From: an uncultured Prochlorococcus sp.
Lineage (GTDB): Bacteria > Cyanobacteriota > Cyanobacteriia > PCC-6307 > Cyanobiaceae
Direction of reading: 5' to 3'
Length of the DNA stretch: 46,622 nucleotides
Assembly (NCBI GenBank): GCA_902590775.1
Contig: CACIYC010000010.1
Location: forward strand, 1 to 46,622
Every line of letters begins with the position of its first letter. The stretch's first letter is position 1. Shown here one piece after another: positions 9,757-18,357 of the stretch. Made by a program: the position numbers and the translations under genes. Under the pieces are notes generated by a model, which did no database searches, had not been told where the DNA came from, and was given only the letters and a program-made list of their open reading frames with translations.

Positions 9757-11733
9757 ATGAGTTTTGAGCCATCAGCAAGAATTGAGACTGTACTGCAAGA
9801 AGAAAGAGTCTTTAAGCCTTCTTCCAATGTACTTGGTAAGTACAGTATTAGTAGTTTTGATCAATATCAGCAATTGGTTGATTCTGCAAAATCAAATCCT
9901 GAGAAATTCTGGGGAGATGCAGCTTTAAAAGAACTCCATTGGTTTAAACCTTTTGATATTGTTCTTGATTGGTCTAACCCACCATTTGCAAGATGGTTTG
10001 ATGGAGGGAAAACGAATGTTTCTTATAATTGTTTGGATCGTCATGTTCTAAATGGTCTCGGAGATAAAATTGCAATTATTTGGGAAGGTGAGCCTGGAGA
10101 AGTTAGAAGAATTACTTACAAAGAACTTTTGATAGAAGTTTGTCGAACGGCAAATGCTTTGAAAAGTATGGGTATAAAGAAAGGGGATTTAGTTGCTCTT
10201 TACATGCCAATGGTTCCAGAAGCTGCAATAGCAATGCTGGCATGTGCCCGAATTGGGGCCCCACATTCAGTAGTTTTTGGTGGGTTTTCTTCTGAAGCGT
10301 TAAGAGATAGGTTGAATGATGGACAAGCAAAAGCTGTTATTACAGCTGATGGAGGCTTTCGCAAAGATAAGATTATTTCGCTTAAGGAAGCGGTTGATGC
10401 AGCCTTGATTAATAATTCTTGCCCAACTGTAAAATCAGTTTTAATTGTCAAAAGAACTAAAACAAATATTGATTTTTTTCCTGAAAGAGATATTTGGTGG
10501 CATGAAATAGTTCCTTCTCAATCCATTGAATGCTTACCAGAGCAAATGGATAGCGAAGACCGTTTATTTGTACTTTATACATCTGGTTCTACTGGAAAGC
10601 CCAAAGGAGTTGTTCATTCAACTTCTGGATATAATCTGTGGGCACATCTTACTTTTAAATGGATTTTTGACGTACAAAAAGATGAAATTTATTGGTGTAC
10701 TGCTGATGTTGGTTGGATAACTGGACATAGCTACATTGTCTATGGACCATTATCTAATGGTGCCACAACTGTAATGTATGAAGGAGTTCCTCGTCCTTCA
10801 AATCCCGGCGCTTTTTGGGAGGTAATACAAAAGCATAAAATAAATATCTTTTATACGGCTCCTACTGCAATCAGGGCTTTTATGAAATCTGGAAGGAAAA
10901 TTCCCGACCAATATGACTTGTCTAGTTTGAGATTATTAGGAACTGTTGGTGAGCCTATAAATCCAGAAGCTTGGATGTGGTATAGGGAGATTATTGGAAG
11001 GAATAATTGTTCTATAGTCGATACATGGTGGCAAACGGAAACTGGTGGTGTAATGATTAGCCCTTTGCCTCTTGCGACTTCAACAAAGCCTGGCTCTGCC
11101 ACATTCCCATTGCCTGGCATTCAAGCTGATGTTGTTAACTCCCAAGGGGAAACAGTTCAGGCAGATCAAGGTGGTTATTTGGTTATTAAAAAGCCTTGGC
11201 CTGGAATGATGAGAACAGTGCATGGAGATCCCAAAAGGTTTAGGGAAACTTATTGGGAATATTTGGAGCCTATTGAAGGTGATTTAGTTTATTTTGCAGG
11301 AGATGGCGCTAGACGTGACAAGGATGGATACTTCTGGATTATGGGCAGAGTTGATGATGTAATTAATGTTTCAGGACATCGCTTGGGAACTATGGAGATA
11401 GAGTCAGCATTGGTAAGCCATGATTCAGTTGCGGAGGCTGCGGTTGTAGGTAAAGCAGATGAAATCAAAGGTGAATCAATTGTAGCTTTTGTTACTTTGG
11501 AAACCGATAATGCTCCATCAGAAGTTCTTATGAACGATCTAAAGAAACATGTAATTAAGGAGATTGGTGTAATTGCAAAGCCAGAGGAAATTCGTTTTAC
11601 TAATTCCTTGCCAAAAACGAGAAGTGGCAAAATAATGCGCCGTTTGCTTAGATCACTTGCTTCAGGTGAGGAAGTTAAAGGAGATATAAGTACTTTGGAA
11701 GATAAAAATGTACTTGATGAATTAAGGAAATAA
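9757..11733 (+). CDS. acs: Acetyl-CoA synthetase
   Basis: Activates acetate to acetyl-CoA through acetyl-AMP. 658 residues, full length for AMP-forming Acs. The AMP-binding P-loop [15 protein letters not shown] is near residue 273. [19 protein letters not shown], and the hinge segment [20 protein letters not shown] are all intact. The C-terminal [13 protein letters not shown] carries the lysine acetylated in regulated Acs enzymes. Transcribed alone; convergent with the methyltransferase gene 55 bp away. Confidence 0.96.
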   Translation: MSFEPSARIETVLQEERVFKPSSNVLGKYSISSFDQYQQLVDSAKSNPEKFWGDAALKELHWFKPFDIVLDWSNPPFARWFDGGKTNVSYNCLDRHVLNGLGDKIAIIWEGEPGEVRRITYKELLIEVCRTANALKSMGIKKGDLVALYMPMVPEAAIAMLACARIGAPHSVVFGGFSSEALRDRLNDGQAKAVITADGGFRKDKIISLKEAVDAALINNSCPTVKSVLIVKRTKTNIDFFPERDIWWHEIVPSQSIECLPEQMDSEDRLFVLYTSGSTGKPKGVVHSTSGYNLWAHLTFKWIFDVQKDEIYWCTADVGWITGHSYIVYGPLSNGATTVMYEGVPRPSNPGAFWEVIQKHKINIFYTAPTAIRAFMKSGRKIPDQYDLSSLRLLGTVGEPINPEAWMWYREIIGRNNCSIVDTWWQTETGGVMISPLPLATSTKPGSATFPLPGIQADVVNSQGETVQADQGGYLVIKKPWPGMMRTVHGDPKRFRETYWEYLEPIEGDLVYFAGDGARRDKDGYFWIMGRVDDVINVSGHRLGTMEIESALVSHDSVAEAAVVGKADEIKGESIVAFVTLETDNAPSEVLMNDLKKHVIKEIGVIAKPEEIRFTNSLPKTRSGKIMRRLLRSLASGEEVKGDISTLEDKNVLDELRK

Positions 11734-11788
11734 TCTTTGCCTATTTAAAACTATTTTGCTTTTTGTTTAAAGTAATTACTTGAACAAA

Positions 11789-12856
11789 TTAGGAGATAGA
11801 TTTCTTCGCTGACCAAACCTTTGTCATAAAATAAGAATTAGATTGAATTGAGCTAAAGCCTGCATTAGTTATCCTTGAATTCATGTCATCTCTTATATAA
11901 TCTTTATAATAGGGTTCATGGAAGATCCTGTCGAAATTGTCCAAGACTTGTAAAAAATTCTGTGAATCATTTTTTTGAATAGAATCAGCTATTACTAAAA
12001 TTCCATTTGGTTTTAATAATCGAAAGCATTCATTTAAAACATTTTGTCTTGCTTTACCTGGAAGTTCATGAAAAAGAAAAACACATGTTAATGCATGAAA
12101 TGAATTCTCAAGAAGAGGAGTCTTTTCTGCATTTCCTTGAATAAGTTGAACTAAGTCATTTTCACCATTATTTAAATATTTACTTGCTTGTTTTAGATAT
12201 GAGGCTGATAAATCCAAACCTGTTAATTCGCATTTTGGAAATGCGGATCTTATTTGTTGAAGAGTTCTACCAGTACCTGTTGCAATATCAATTAGTTTTA
12301 GGCTAGAAGCTTTTACTTCTGGGAAGCTTGAATTTAGTTGTTTCTTTAATGGTGAGATAACTCTTCTTCTCATGGCATCTGCAGTGCCATTGAAAAGAAT
12401 TTCAACTTGAATGTCATATAAGCCAGCAGAATGATCGCTTAGGTATCCATCTGTTTGATGATGGAAGTTTTGCAAATAGTATTCTGGATATTTTTCTTTA
12501 TTTACCTCTAAAGGTAATTCTTGAAACTTCCTTTTTAATCTTCTATTCCAGGTAGAAGGCATGTCTAGCCAGACTAATGGGTATTTCAGTAGCCATTCAA
12601 ACCAAGGAGCTTCAAAAAGAAGGCTTTTGGGATAAAAACCTTCTTCAGCTTCTAACCAGTCAATTTCTTCCAACTCTTTTATCGAATTTCTTAGTTCAAA
12701 AAGCAAATTTGGAGTAACTGGGGTTGTCTGTGGGATTGCTTCTGGAACCATTAGCTCCATTAGCTTCGTACTGATTTCTTTATGAGCAATTCCAACTAGC
12801 CCTTTACCCTGTTGGAGTGCTTGATATGCAATTTTTACAAGGTTTGGCTCAGCCAT
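11789..12856 (-). CDS. Class I SAM-dependent methyltransferase, substrate unknown
   Basis: 355 residues: an N-terminal region of about 180 residues with no motif I recognise, then a Rossmann methyltransferase domain. Motif I is LIDIATGTGRTLQQI starting near residue 188, the acidic loop GLDLSASYL follows strand 2, and a motif II/III-like VFLFHELPGKARQNVLNE lies further on, as in the UbiE/Methyltransf_11 group. The N-terminal segment includes aromatic stretches (WFEWLLKYPLVWLDMPSTW) that may dock substrate or membrane. Its place beside acs and a small membrane ORF gives no clue to function. The substrate could be a quinone, lipid or pigment intermediate; I would not choose. Confidence 0.8.
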   Translation of the reverse strand: MAEPNLVKIAYQALQQGKGLVGIAHKEISTKLMELMVPEAIPQTTPVTPNLLFELRNSIKELEEIDWLEAEEGFYPKSLLFEAPWFEWLLKYPLVWLDMPSTWNRRLKRKFQELPLEVNKEKYPEYYLQNFHHQTDGYLSDHSAGLYDIQVEILFNGTADAMRRRVISPLKKQLNSSFPEVKASSLKLIDIATGTGRTLQQIRSAFPKCELTGLDLSASYLKQASKYLNNGENDLVQLIQGNAEKTPLLENSFHALTCVFLFHELPGKARQNVLNECFRLLKPNGILVIADSIQKNDSQNFLQVLDNFDRIFHEPYYKDYIRDDMNSRITNAGFSSIQSNSYFMTKVWSAKKSIS

Positions 12857-12943
12857 AAACCCAATACTAATTATTCTATTTGAACAGATTTTTTAGATTT
12901 TCGAGAAAATTAATGGTTTTATGTTGTTAAGAGAATTAATTCC

Positions 12944-12971
12944 AATGTAACTTTAATGAAAAAGTTACATT
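12944..12971 (-). terminator. Hairpin at the 3' end of the 109-residue ORF
   Basis: A perfect 11-bp inverted repeat (12944-12954 with 12961-12971) around a 6-base loop sits on the stop codon of the small membrane ORF. The arms are AATGTAACTTT and its complement. The position suits a transcript end, but the stem is AT-rich and there is no clear U-tract, so termination is an inference. Confidence 0.4.
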
Positions 12972-13294
12972 TCGCATAATTGAATTGGTAGTTCAATTAA
13001 GAGGTCTTTAATATCATTCCAAGAATAATTCGGTTGAATTTTCTTGAATGAAATTATATTAGATTCAATTGACTTCTTTGCTTCTATTGAAAATAAGCAT
13101 GCATTCCTAAGGTTATTACTATTTAGATTCGAGTCAATTTCATACATTATTTCATTAAATCTTTTGAATTGCTTATAACTACTATCTTCTAAAAAAGAAT
13201 TTGACTTAGTTTGTTTTATAAATAAAAATGTTCCTATTAGCAATATAAATATTGAAAAAAATATTCTTTTCTTTGATAATTTAACTAGTAACAT
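12965..13294 (-). CDS. Small membrane-anchored or exported protein, unknown
   Basis: 109 residues; I do not recognise a family. Residues 1-9 are basic (Lys/Arg), followed by a hydrophobic helix at about 11-26 (IFFSIFILLIGTFLFI), so it is either anchored in the membrane or exported with an uncleaved signal. The rest is polar and predicted mostly helical, with two cysteines, one in NACLFSIEAKKS and one at the C-terminus (LCEM). The similarity in style to short cyanobacterial exported proteins is only an impression. It lies downstream of glnA on the same strand, but a perfect 26-bp inverted repeat separates them, so it probably has its own promoter. Confidence 0.6.
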   Translation of the reverse strand: MLLVKLSKKRIFFSIFILLIGTFLFIKQTKSNSFLEDSSYKQFKRFNEIMYEIDSNLNSNNLRNACLFSIEAKKSIESNIISFKKIQPNYSWNDIKDLLIELPIQLCEM

Positions 13295-13305
13295 TTTGCT
13301 TTTAG

Positions 13306-13360
13306 TATTTATTATAAAACACCTAGATATATATTATATCTAGGTGTTTTATAATAAATA
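13306..13360. terminator. Perfect 26-bp inverted repeat behind glnA
   Basis: Bases 13306-13331 and 13335-13360 are exact reverse complements with a three-base loop (TAT). The centre of the stem carries the ACACCTAGATATA / TATATCTAGGTGT pair, flanked by A-rich and T-rich arms, so the RNA would form a stable hairpin followed by U-rich sequence whichever strand is read. It starts 30 bp after the glnA stop codon, so it is probably the glnA terminator; being symmetric it would also stop antisense transcription. Confidence 0.7.
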
Positions 13361-13389
13361 ATTCTTAATCGATAAAGAAATCTTTTTAT

Positions 13390-14811
13390 TTAGGCGTCGT
13401 AGTACATGAAAAATTCATGTGGATGAGGTCTTTGTCTTAATTGTTGAACTTCCTCATACTTCATTTCTATAAAATTATTTATAAAGTCTGCATCAAATAC
13501 TCCACCGGCAGTTAAATATTCATTGTCTGATTTTAGTGCTTCTAAGGCATCATTTAAAGAGGATGGAACTGTAGCAATCTTAGATAGCTCTTCTGCAGGA
13601 AGTTCAAATAAATCTCTATCTTCACCATTACCAGGATCAATCTGATTCTTTATTCCATCAATTCCAGCCATCAACATTGCACTAAATGCCAAATAAGGAT
13701 TAGCCAGTGCATCACCAGGTCTAAATTCAAGTCTTTTTGCTTTTGGACTAGGACCTGTTAGGGGTATTCGTATGGCTGCTGATCTATTACCTTGAGAATA
13801 AACTAAATTTACAGGAGCTTCGAAACCTGGAACAAGTCTTTTATAGCTGTTAGTACCTGGGTTAGTAAAAGCAAGAAATGACGGAGCATGTTTAAGAATG
13901 CCACCTATATACCATTTTGCTGTTTGAGAAAGGTTTGCATATGTTCCTTCACCAAAGAAAAGTGGTTGTCCACTTTTCCAAAGACTTTGATGGACATGCA
14001 TACCTGTTCCATTGTCGTTCCAAACTGGTTTAGGCATGAATGTTGCTGTTTTGCCATATTTTTTAGCGATATTTCTTACTACGTATTTGTATGTCATCAC
14101 ATTATCGGCAGCATTTATTAATGATGCAAACTTCATGCCAAGTTCATGTTGTCCTGGCCCAGCAACTTCATGGTGATGTTTCTCTATTGGTATGCCCAAT
14201 TGCCCCATAAGAAGAAGCATTTCTGAACGTATATCTTGAGCAGTATCATTAGGTGATACCGGGAAATAACCTTCTTTGTATTGAATCTTGTAAGCTAAAT
14301 TACCTCCTTCTTCTGTTCTTCCTGTATTCCAAGGTGCTTCAATTGTGTCAACGCTATAAAAGGAAGTACCTTCTTTAGAATCATATTTAACGTCATCAAA
14401 AATAAAAAATTCTGGTTCAGGGCCAAAGAATGCTGTATCTGCTACTCCAGTGGTATCTAGATATGCAAGTGCTTTCTGTGCAAGTGATCGGGGACATCTT
14501 GAATATGGTTCTCCACTTCTAGGTTCTTGTATTGAACAAATTAAACTGAGGGTTTTGTGGCGATAGAAAGGGTCTACCCATGAAGTGTTTGAATCTGGCA
14601 CCATTGACATGTCTGATTCATTAATTGCTTTCCAGCCTCTAATAGATGAACCATCGAATGCCAATCCTTCTTTAAAAGAATCTTCATCAATCATGTCTGA
14701 GGTAACAGTCAAATGCTGCCATTTACCATGAATATCCGTAAATTTGAGATCAATTAATTCAATTCCCTCATCCTTGATTTGCCTGAGGACATCTTGTGAA
14801 GATTTTCCCAT
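13390..14811 (-). CDS. glnA: Glutamine synthetase, type I
   Basis: Central ammonium-assimilating enzyme; forms glutamine from glutamate, ammonium and ATP. 473 residues, bacterial GSI length. Active-site blocks are intact: [37 protein letters not shown] and the C-terminal [21 protein letters not shown]. At the position of the enterobacterial adenylylation tyrosine (NLY in E. coli) this protein has DLF, so that control is absent, as expected in cyanobacteria, where small inactivating proteins are used instead; none of those is seen here. Transcription is probably activated by NtcA through the box at 14867-14880. Followed by a strong inverted repeat that ends the unit. Confidence 0.97.
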   Translation of the reverse strand: MGKSSQDVLRQIKDEGIELIDLKFTDIHGKWQHLTVTSDMIDEDSFKEGLAFDGSSIRGWKAINESDMSMVPDSNTSWVDPFYRHKTLSLICSIQEPRSGEPYSRCPRSLAQKALAYLDTTGVADTAFFGPEPEFFIFDDVKYDSKEGTSFYSVDTIEAPWNTGRTEEGGNLAYKIQYKEGYFPVSPNDTAQDIRSEMLLLMGQLGIPIEKHHHEVAGPGQHELGMKFASLINAADNVMTYKYVVRNIAKKYGKTATFMPKPVWNDNGTGMHVHQSLWKSGQPLFFGEGTYANLSQTAKWYIGGILKHAPSFLAFTNPGTNSYKRLVPGFEAPVNLVYSQGNRSAAIRIPLTGPSPKAKRLEFRPGDALANPYLAFSAMLMAGIDGIKNQIDPGNGEDRDLFELPAEELSKIATVPSSLNDALEALKSDNEYLTAGGVFDADFINNFIEMKYEEVQQLRQRPHPHEFFMYYDA

Positions 14812-14838
14812 GAACCTTTAATAGCTATATGTAAAACA

Positions 14839-14844
14839 AAATTA
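14839..14844 (-). promoter_or_regulatory. -10 element of the glnA promoter
   Basis: On the minus strand the hexamer TAATTT lies exactly 22 bases downstream of the NtcA box, the spacing of class II NtcA-activated promoters, where the box replaces the -35 element. This would start the glnA transcript at about 14831-14833. Confidence 0.65.
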
Positions 14845-14866
14845 ATTAGGTAGGGAAACTACTTTT

Positions 14867-14880
14867 GTATCAATAAGTAC
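14867..14880 (-). promoter_or_regulatory. NtcA binding site of glnA
   Basis: The sequence is a full GTA-N8-TAC palindrome (GTATCAATAAGTAC on the plus strand), the consensus for NtcA, the CRP-family nitrogen regulator of cyanobacteria. With the -10 hexamer 22 bases away toward glnA it fits the canonical activated promoter. The divergent aminotransferase could also feel it, as its start lies about 170 bp to the other side. Confidence 0.85.
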
Positions 14881-15051
14881 TTTTTGAACTCTTTAGGCAA
14901 AATGACACTGTTTTCTCGATCTTTTTATTGCAAAAATTAAGATTATGGTTACTTGTGATTTTTTATCACCATTGCAATACCTAAAAAAAAATTCACGAGG
15001 ATACCTTTAGGTGTTTAGGCTCAAGGTTATTCAATTTATTATCCTCAACTC

Positions 15052-16218
15052 TTGGAGACAAAAATAGCAAATCTCTCAATGGAAAATACTTTAGGTGTGA
15101 AAGTCCCCCCACTTTCCGTGCCCGATAGGCTTTTATTGGGACCTGGGCCTTCTAATTCTCATCCATTAGTACTGCAGGCTTTAGCTAATCAACCTGTAGG
15201 TCACTTAGATCCTTTCTATATTGATCTAATGGCAGAGGTGCAGGTATTACTAAGAAATATATGGCAAACAAATAATCGTTTGACCTTACCTATGAGTGGA
15301 ACTGGTAGTGCAGCTATGGAGGCAACAATTGCAAATATTGTAGAGCCAGGAGACATTTTTCTTGTAGGAATAAAAGGTTATTTTGGGAGCCGTTTGGCTG
15401 ATATGGCTTCAAGATATAAAGCTGAAGTAAAAACTATTTCTAAAAGTTGGGGAGATGCTTTTACTCTTTTAGAATTGGAAGAAGCTTTGATTAAATATAA
15501 GCCGGCTGTTTTGGCACTTGTTCATGCAGAAACATCCACAGGTGTTTGTCAGCCAATTGAGGGCGTTGGAGAGTTATGTCGTAAATACAATTGTTTGTTG
15601 ATTTTGGATACTGTTACTTCACTTGGAAGTGTGCCTTTGCATTTGGACAAATGGAAAGTTGATTTAGCTTATAGCTGTAGTCAAAAAGGATTGAGTTGCC
15701 CGCCTGGATTAGGTCCATTTACTATGAATGAGAGAGCCGAAGATAAATTAAATAGAAGAGAGGGCAAAGTACCTAATTGGTATTTGGATGTTTCTTTATT
15801 AAATAAATATTGGGGCAGCGATCGTGTTTATCACCATACTGCTCCAGTTAATATGAATTTTGGTATTAGGGAGTCGTTAAGATTAATTGTTGAAGAAGGT
15901 CTTGAGAATTCTTGGAAACGTCATCAAGATAATGCTGAGCTTTTATGGTCTGGTCTTGAGAATCTAGGGATAGAAATGCATGTAAAAAAAGAATATAGGT
16001 TGCCTACTTTGACCACTGTTAAAATTCCAGAGGGTATTAATGGCAAGACATTTACGTTACACTTATTAAATGAATTTGGTGTAGAAATAGGAGGGGGGTT
16101 AGGTGAGTTAGCAGGGAAAGTATGGAGGATAGGGTTGATGGGTTATAACTCCAAGAAGGAAAATGTAGAGAAAATTTTGAATCTTTTTGATACTGAACTA
16201 TCTAAATTCAAAGCCTAA
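15052..16218 (+). CDS. Class V aminotransferase (alanine/serine-glyoxylate type)
   Basis: 388-residue PLP enzyme of the alanine-glyoxylate/serine-pyruvate family, probably taking part in glyoxylate handling after photorespiration. The PLP lysine is Lys212 in YSCSQKGLSCPPGLGP, and Asp186 in LILDTVTSLG pairs with the pyridine nitrogen. LLGPGPSNSHP at 28-38 and GTGSAAMEA near 83-91 are family landmarks. In some cyanobacterial annotations the same family carries the old misnomer 'soluble hydrogenase 42 kDa subunit'. The start is uncertain: TTG 15052 gives the longest form and ATG 15079 (MENTLGVKV) is equally plausible; neither has a good ribosome site. The 3' end overlaps tadA by 11 bp. Confidence 0.88.
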   Translation: METKIANLSMENTLGVKVPPLSVPDRLLLGPGPSNSHPLVLQALANQPVGHLDPFYIDLMAEVQVLLRNIWQTNNRLTLPMSGTGSAAMEATIANIVEPGDIFLVGIKGYFGSRLADMASRYKAEVKTISKSWGDAFTLLELEEALIKYKPAVLALVHAETSTGVCQPIEGVGELCRKYNCLLILDTVTSLGSVPLHLDKWKVDLAYSCSQKGLSCPPGLGPFTMNERAEDKLNRREGKVPNWYLDVSLLNKYWGSDRVYHHTAPVNMNFGIRESLRLIVEEGLENSWKRHQDNAELLWSGLENLGIEMHVKKEYRLPTLTTVKIPEGINGKTFTLHLLNEFGVEIGGGLGELAGKVWRIGLMGYNSKKENVEKILNLFDTELSKFKA

Positions 16219-16708
16219 TAGTTTTATTTCGTCTATGCGCAAACCATTCTTCAATTTGATTCTTTGCTTCTTCTCCCATTACACCTCCTTGAATAAGCAT
16301 TTTGTGATGAGCGCTTTTGTGGGTTGAAAGATTAATGGAGCCCCCTAAACCTCCTCTTTTAAGATCTTTAGCTCCATAGATAACCTTTCCCATTCTGGCT
16401 TGAATGAGAGCTCCAGCGCACATTTGACAGGGTTCCAAGGTCACGATCAAAGTACATTCGTTAAATCTCCAGTCATTTTTCATCCATGCTGCCTGCTTAA
16501 GAGCTACGAGTTCTGCATGACCTAAAGGGTCGCTTCTTTTGTTCCTATTGTTTCTTCCATGTCCAATACAATGTCCTTGTTCATTCAGAATAACTGCGGT
16601 TACAGGTACCTCTCCTTCATCTCCGATTTCTTTTGCTCTTTTAAGAAGAATTACCATCCATCTATAAATTTGTGTATCGTTAAGTTTTACTGGCTTAGCA
16701 AATTGCAT
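16208..16708 (-). CDS. tadA: tRNA-specific adenosine deaminase
   Basis: Converts adenosine to inosine at the wobble position of tRNA-Arg(ACG), an essential edit. 166 residues. The zinc and catalytic signature is complete: His64-Ala-Glu66 in GHAELVALKQA, and Pro93-Cys94-x-x-Cys97 in LEPCQMCAGALIQARM. The sequence after it (GAKDLKRGGLGGS) is typical of TadA rather than of cytidine or guanine deaminases. It is convergent with the aminotransferase and divergent from the PLP decarboxylase. Confidence 0.93.
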   Translation of the reverse strand: MQFAKPVKLNDTQIYRWMVILLKRAKEIGDEGEVPVTAVILNEQGHCIGHGRNNRNKRSDPLGHAELVALKQAAWMKNDWRFNECTLIVTLEPCQMCAGALIQARMGKVIYGAKDLKRGGLGGSINLSTHKSAHHKMLIQGGVMGEEAKNQIEEWFAHRRNKTIRL

Positions 16709-16797
16709 AGTTGTAAATACTGGCTTTTAAATTTGAACTTAAACAATGTTGTACATTTTTATATCTTTTTTCCATAAATATTAGAAAGAGAAATCCA

Positions 16798-18162
16798 TTG
16801 GAATTTTTTGCTTCTCCTGATCAACCGGACCCAAAATTTAAGTCATTCTTAAGTGATGCATGTGACATGCTTACCACTTGGTTCGCCACTACGAAACAAA
16901 GGCAACCATCCCCTCCTAAATCTGATTTACCTGATATTGCACCAGATGTTGAAGGTCTCTCTTCAAAGAAATTATTAGATGATCTTTATTTATTGATGTT
17001 GAGCTCTTATCAGCCTTCCCACCCTGGCTCTCTTGCTCATTTAGATCCTCCTCCTCTTACTGCTTCTATTGTTGGAGATATGATTTCTGCTGGTTTAAAT
17101 AATAATCTGCTTGCGGAAGAACTATCTCCAAGTATCACTAGATTAGAGCGAGATCTATGTAAATGGGTAGCCAATAAACTTTCTATGCCTTCAACATCTG
17201 GTGGTTTGGCTGTTAGCGGAGGTAGCATAAGTAATCTTATGGCCCTTTTAGTAGCTAGATTTCATTCACAGTATTCATATGACTCAAATATAGTAGTCAT
17301 GGCAAGCGAGGAGGCTCATGTCTCTATCGTACGTGCAATATCTGTGATGGGACTTCCTCCAGAATCTTTATGTCAAATATCAACTGATCAAGAGGGAAAA
17401 ATTATTGTTGATTCTTTAAAATCAGAATATTATAAAATTAAATCTCAAGGGAAAAAATGTTTTGCAGTCATAGCTACAGCAGGTACTACAGTTCGAGGAG
17501 CAATAGACCCCTTAAAAGAAATCTCTGACTTTTGTCTTGAAGAAGGATTATGGCTTCATGTCGATGCTGCAATTGGAGGTGTATTTGGATTATCAAATTC
17601 AACATCAAAACTTGTTAAGAATATTTCTAGAGCAAATTCAATTAGTGTTAATCCTCAAAAGGTATTAGGTATTGCAAAAACATCTTCATTATTACTTGTT
17701 TCAAATAAAGAGGACCTTTACACTTGTTTTTCAACTGGTTTCCCTTACATAGAACCTTCAAGAGGTAGTGAATTTCAAGGAGGTGAAATTGGATTACAAG
17801 GTACAAGACCTGCCGAAGTTTTGAAGTTGTGGATGGGTTTAAGACAACTTGGTCAAAATGGAATTAAAACTTTATTAGATGATGCTTTAAATCGAAGAGC
17901 TTATTTACATAAGAAGTTGGATAAATCAAAATTAAGAGTTATAACTGGGCCCCTACATTTATTAGCTGTTTCGCCAATTAATGGGGATAAAAAAATGTCT
18001 GAATATTGGACAATCACTAAAAGAGATAGTCTTTTAGATCAGAACTTTATGCTATCCAGGCCACTCTATAAAAATAGGTACTATTTGAAAGCTGTAATGG
18101 GCAATCCTCATACTACACTTTCTCACCTTGATGAGCTTGCAGAAATTCTCAACCAACCTTAA
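16798..18162 (+). CDS. Group II PLP-dependent amino-acid decarboxylase
   Basis: 454 residues, belonging with glutamate/aspartate/diaminobutyrate/aromatic amino-acid decarboxylases. The PLP site is complete: His174 in SEEAHVSI, Asp256 in LHVDAAIGG, and Lys288 in VNPQKVLGI. SGGSISNLMAL near 140-150 binds the phosphate. The substrate cannot be read from sequence; aspartate (beta-alanine supply) or 2,4-diaminobutyrate are reasonable possibilities. The start is TTG at 16798 with AGAAAGAG upstream; no earlier ATG exists. A small membrane protein gene follows 9 bp later on the same strand. Confidence 0.85.
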   Translation: MEFFASPDQPDPKFKSFLSDACDMLTTWFATTKQRQPSPPKSDLPDIAPDVEGLSSKKLLDDLYLLMLSSYQPSHPGSLAHLDPPPLTASIVGDMISAGLNNNLLAEELSPSITRLERDLCKWVANKLSMPSTSGGLAVSGGSISNLMALLVARFHSQYSYDSNIVVMASEEAHVSIVRAISVMGLPPESLCQISTDQEGKIIVDSLKSEYYKIKSQGKKCFAVIATAGTTVRGAIDPLKEISDFCLEEGLWLHVDAAIGGVFGLSNSTSKLVKNISRANSISVNPQKVLGIAKTSSLLLVSNKEDLYTCFSTGFPYIEPSRGSEFQGGEIGLQGTRPAEVLKLWMGLRQLGQNGIKTLLDDALNRRAYLHKKLDKSKLRVITGPLHLLAVSPINGDKKMSEYWTITKRDSLLDQNFMLSRPLYKNRYYLKAVMGNPHTTLSHLDELAEILNQP

Positions 18163-18171
18163 AAACTCAAC

Positions 18172-18357
18172 ATGACTAATGAGAATAAGAGGGGAAGAAT
18201 TGTTGCAATTATTACAGGTGCTTTCTCAATTGCTATAGCTATTATTTATCTAGTTTTAATTACTCTTCTTGATTTTCGGGGTCCCATGATGCCTCCTCCT
18301 CCTGAAGCATTTGGTGTGGAGCCAATTGCTTCATTCTTGACTCATTACCAGGCTTGA
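18172..18357 (+). CDS. Small single-pass membrane protein
   Basis: 61 residues: basic N-terminus (NENKRGR), one hydrophobic segment at about 11-33 (IVAIITGAFSIAIAIIYLVLITL), and a proline-rich tail RGPMMPPPPEAFG. I think this pattern is conserved as a small protein in marine picocyanobacteria, but I cannot confirm that here. ATG 18172 follows the decarboxylase stop by 9 bp. Its last 98 bp overlap the 3' end of the GTPase gene on the other strand. Function unknown. Confidence 0.65.
   Translation: MTNENKRGRIVAIITGAFSIAIAIIYLVLITLLDFRGPMMPPPPEAFGVEPIASFLTHYQA

Noticed and set aside
14850-14862. Second NtcA-like site (GTA-N7-TAC)
   Set aside because: The spacing is seven, not eight, and it lies too close to the -10 element.
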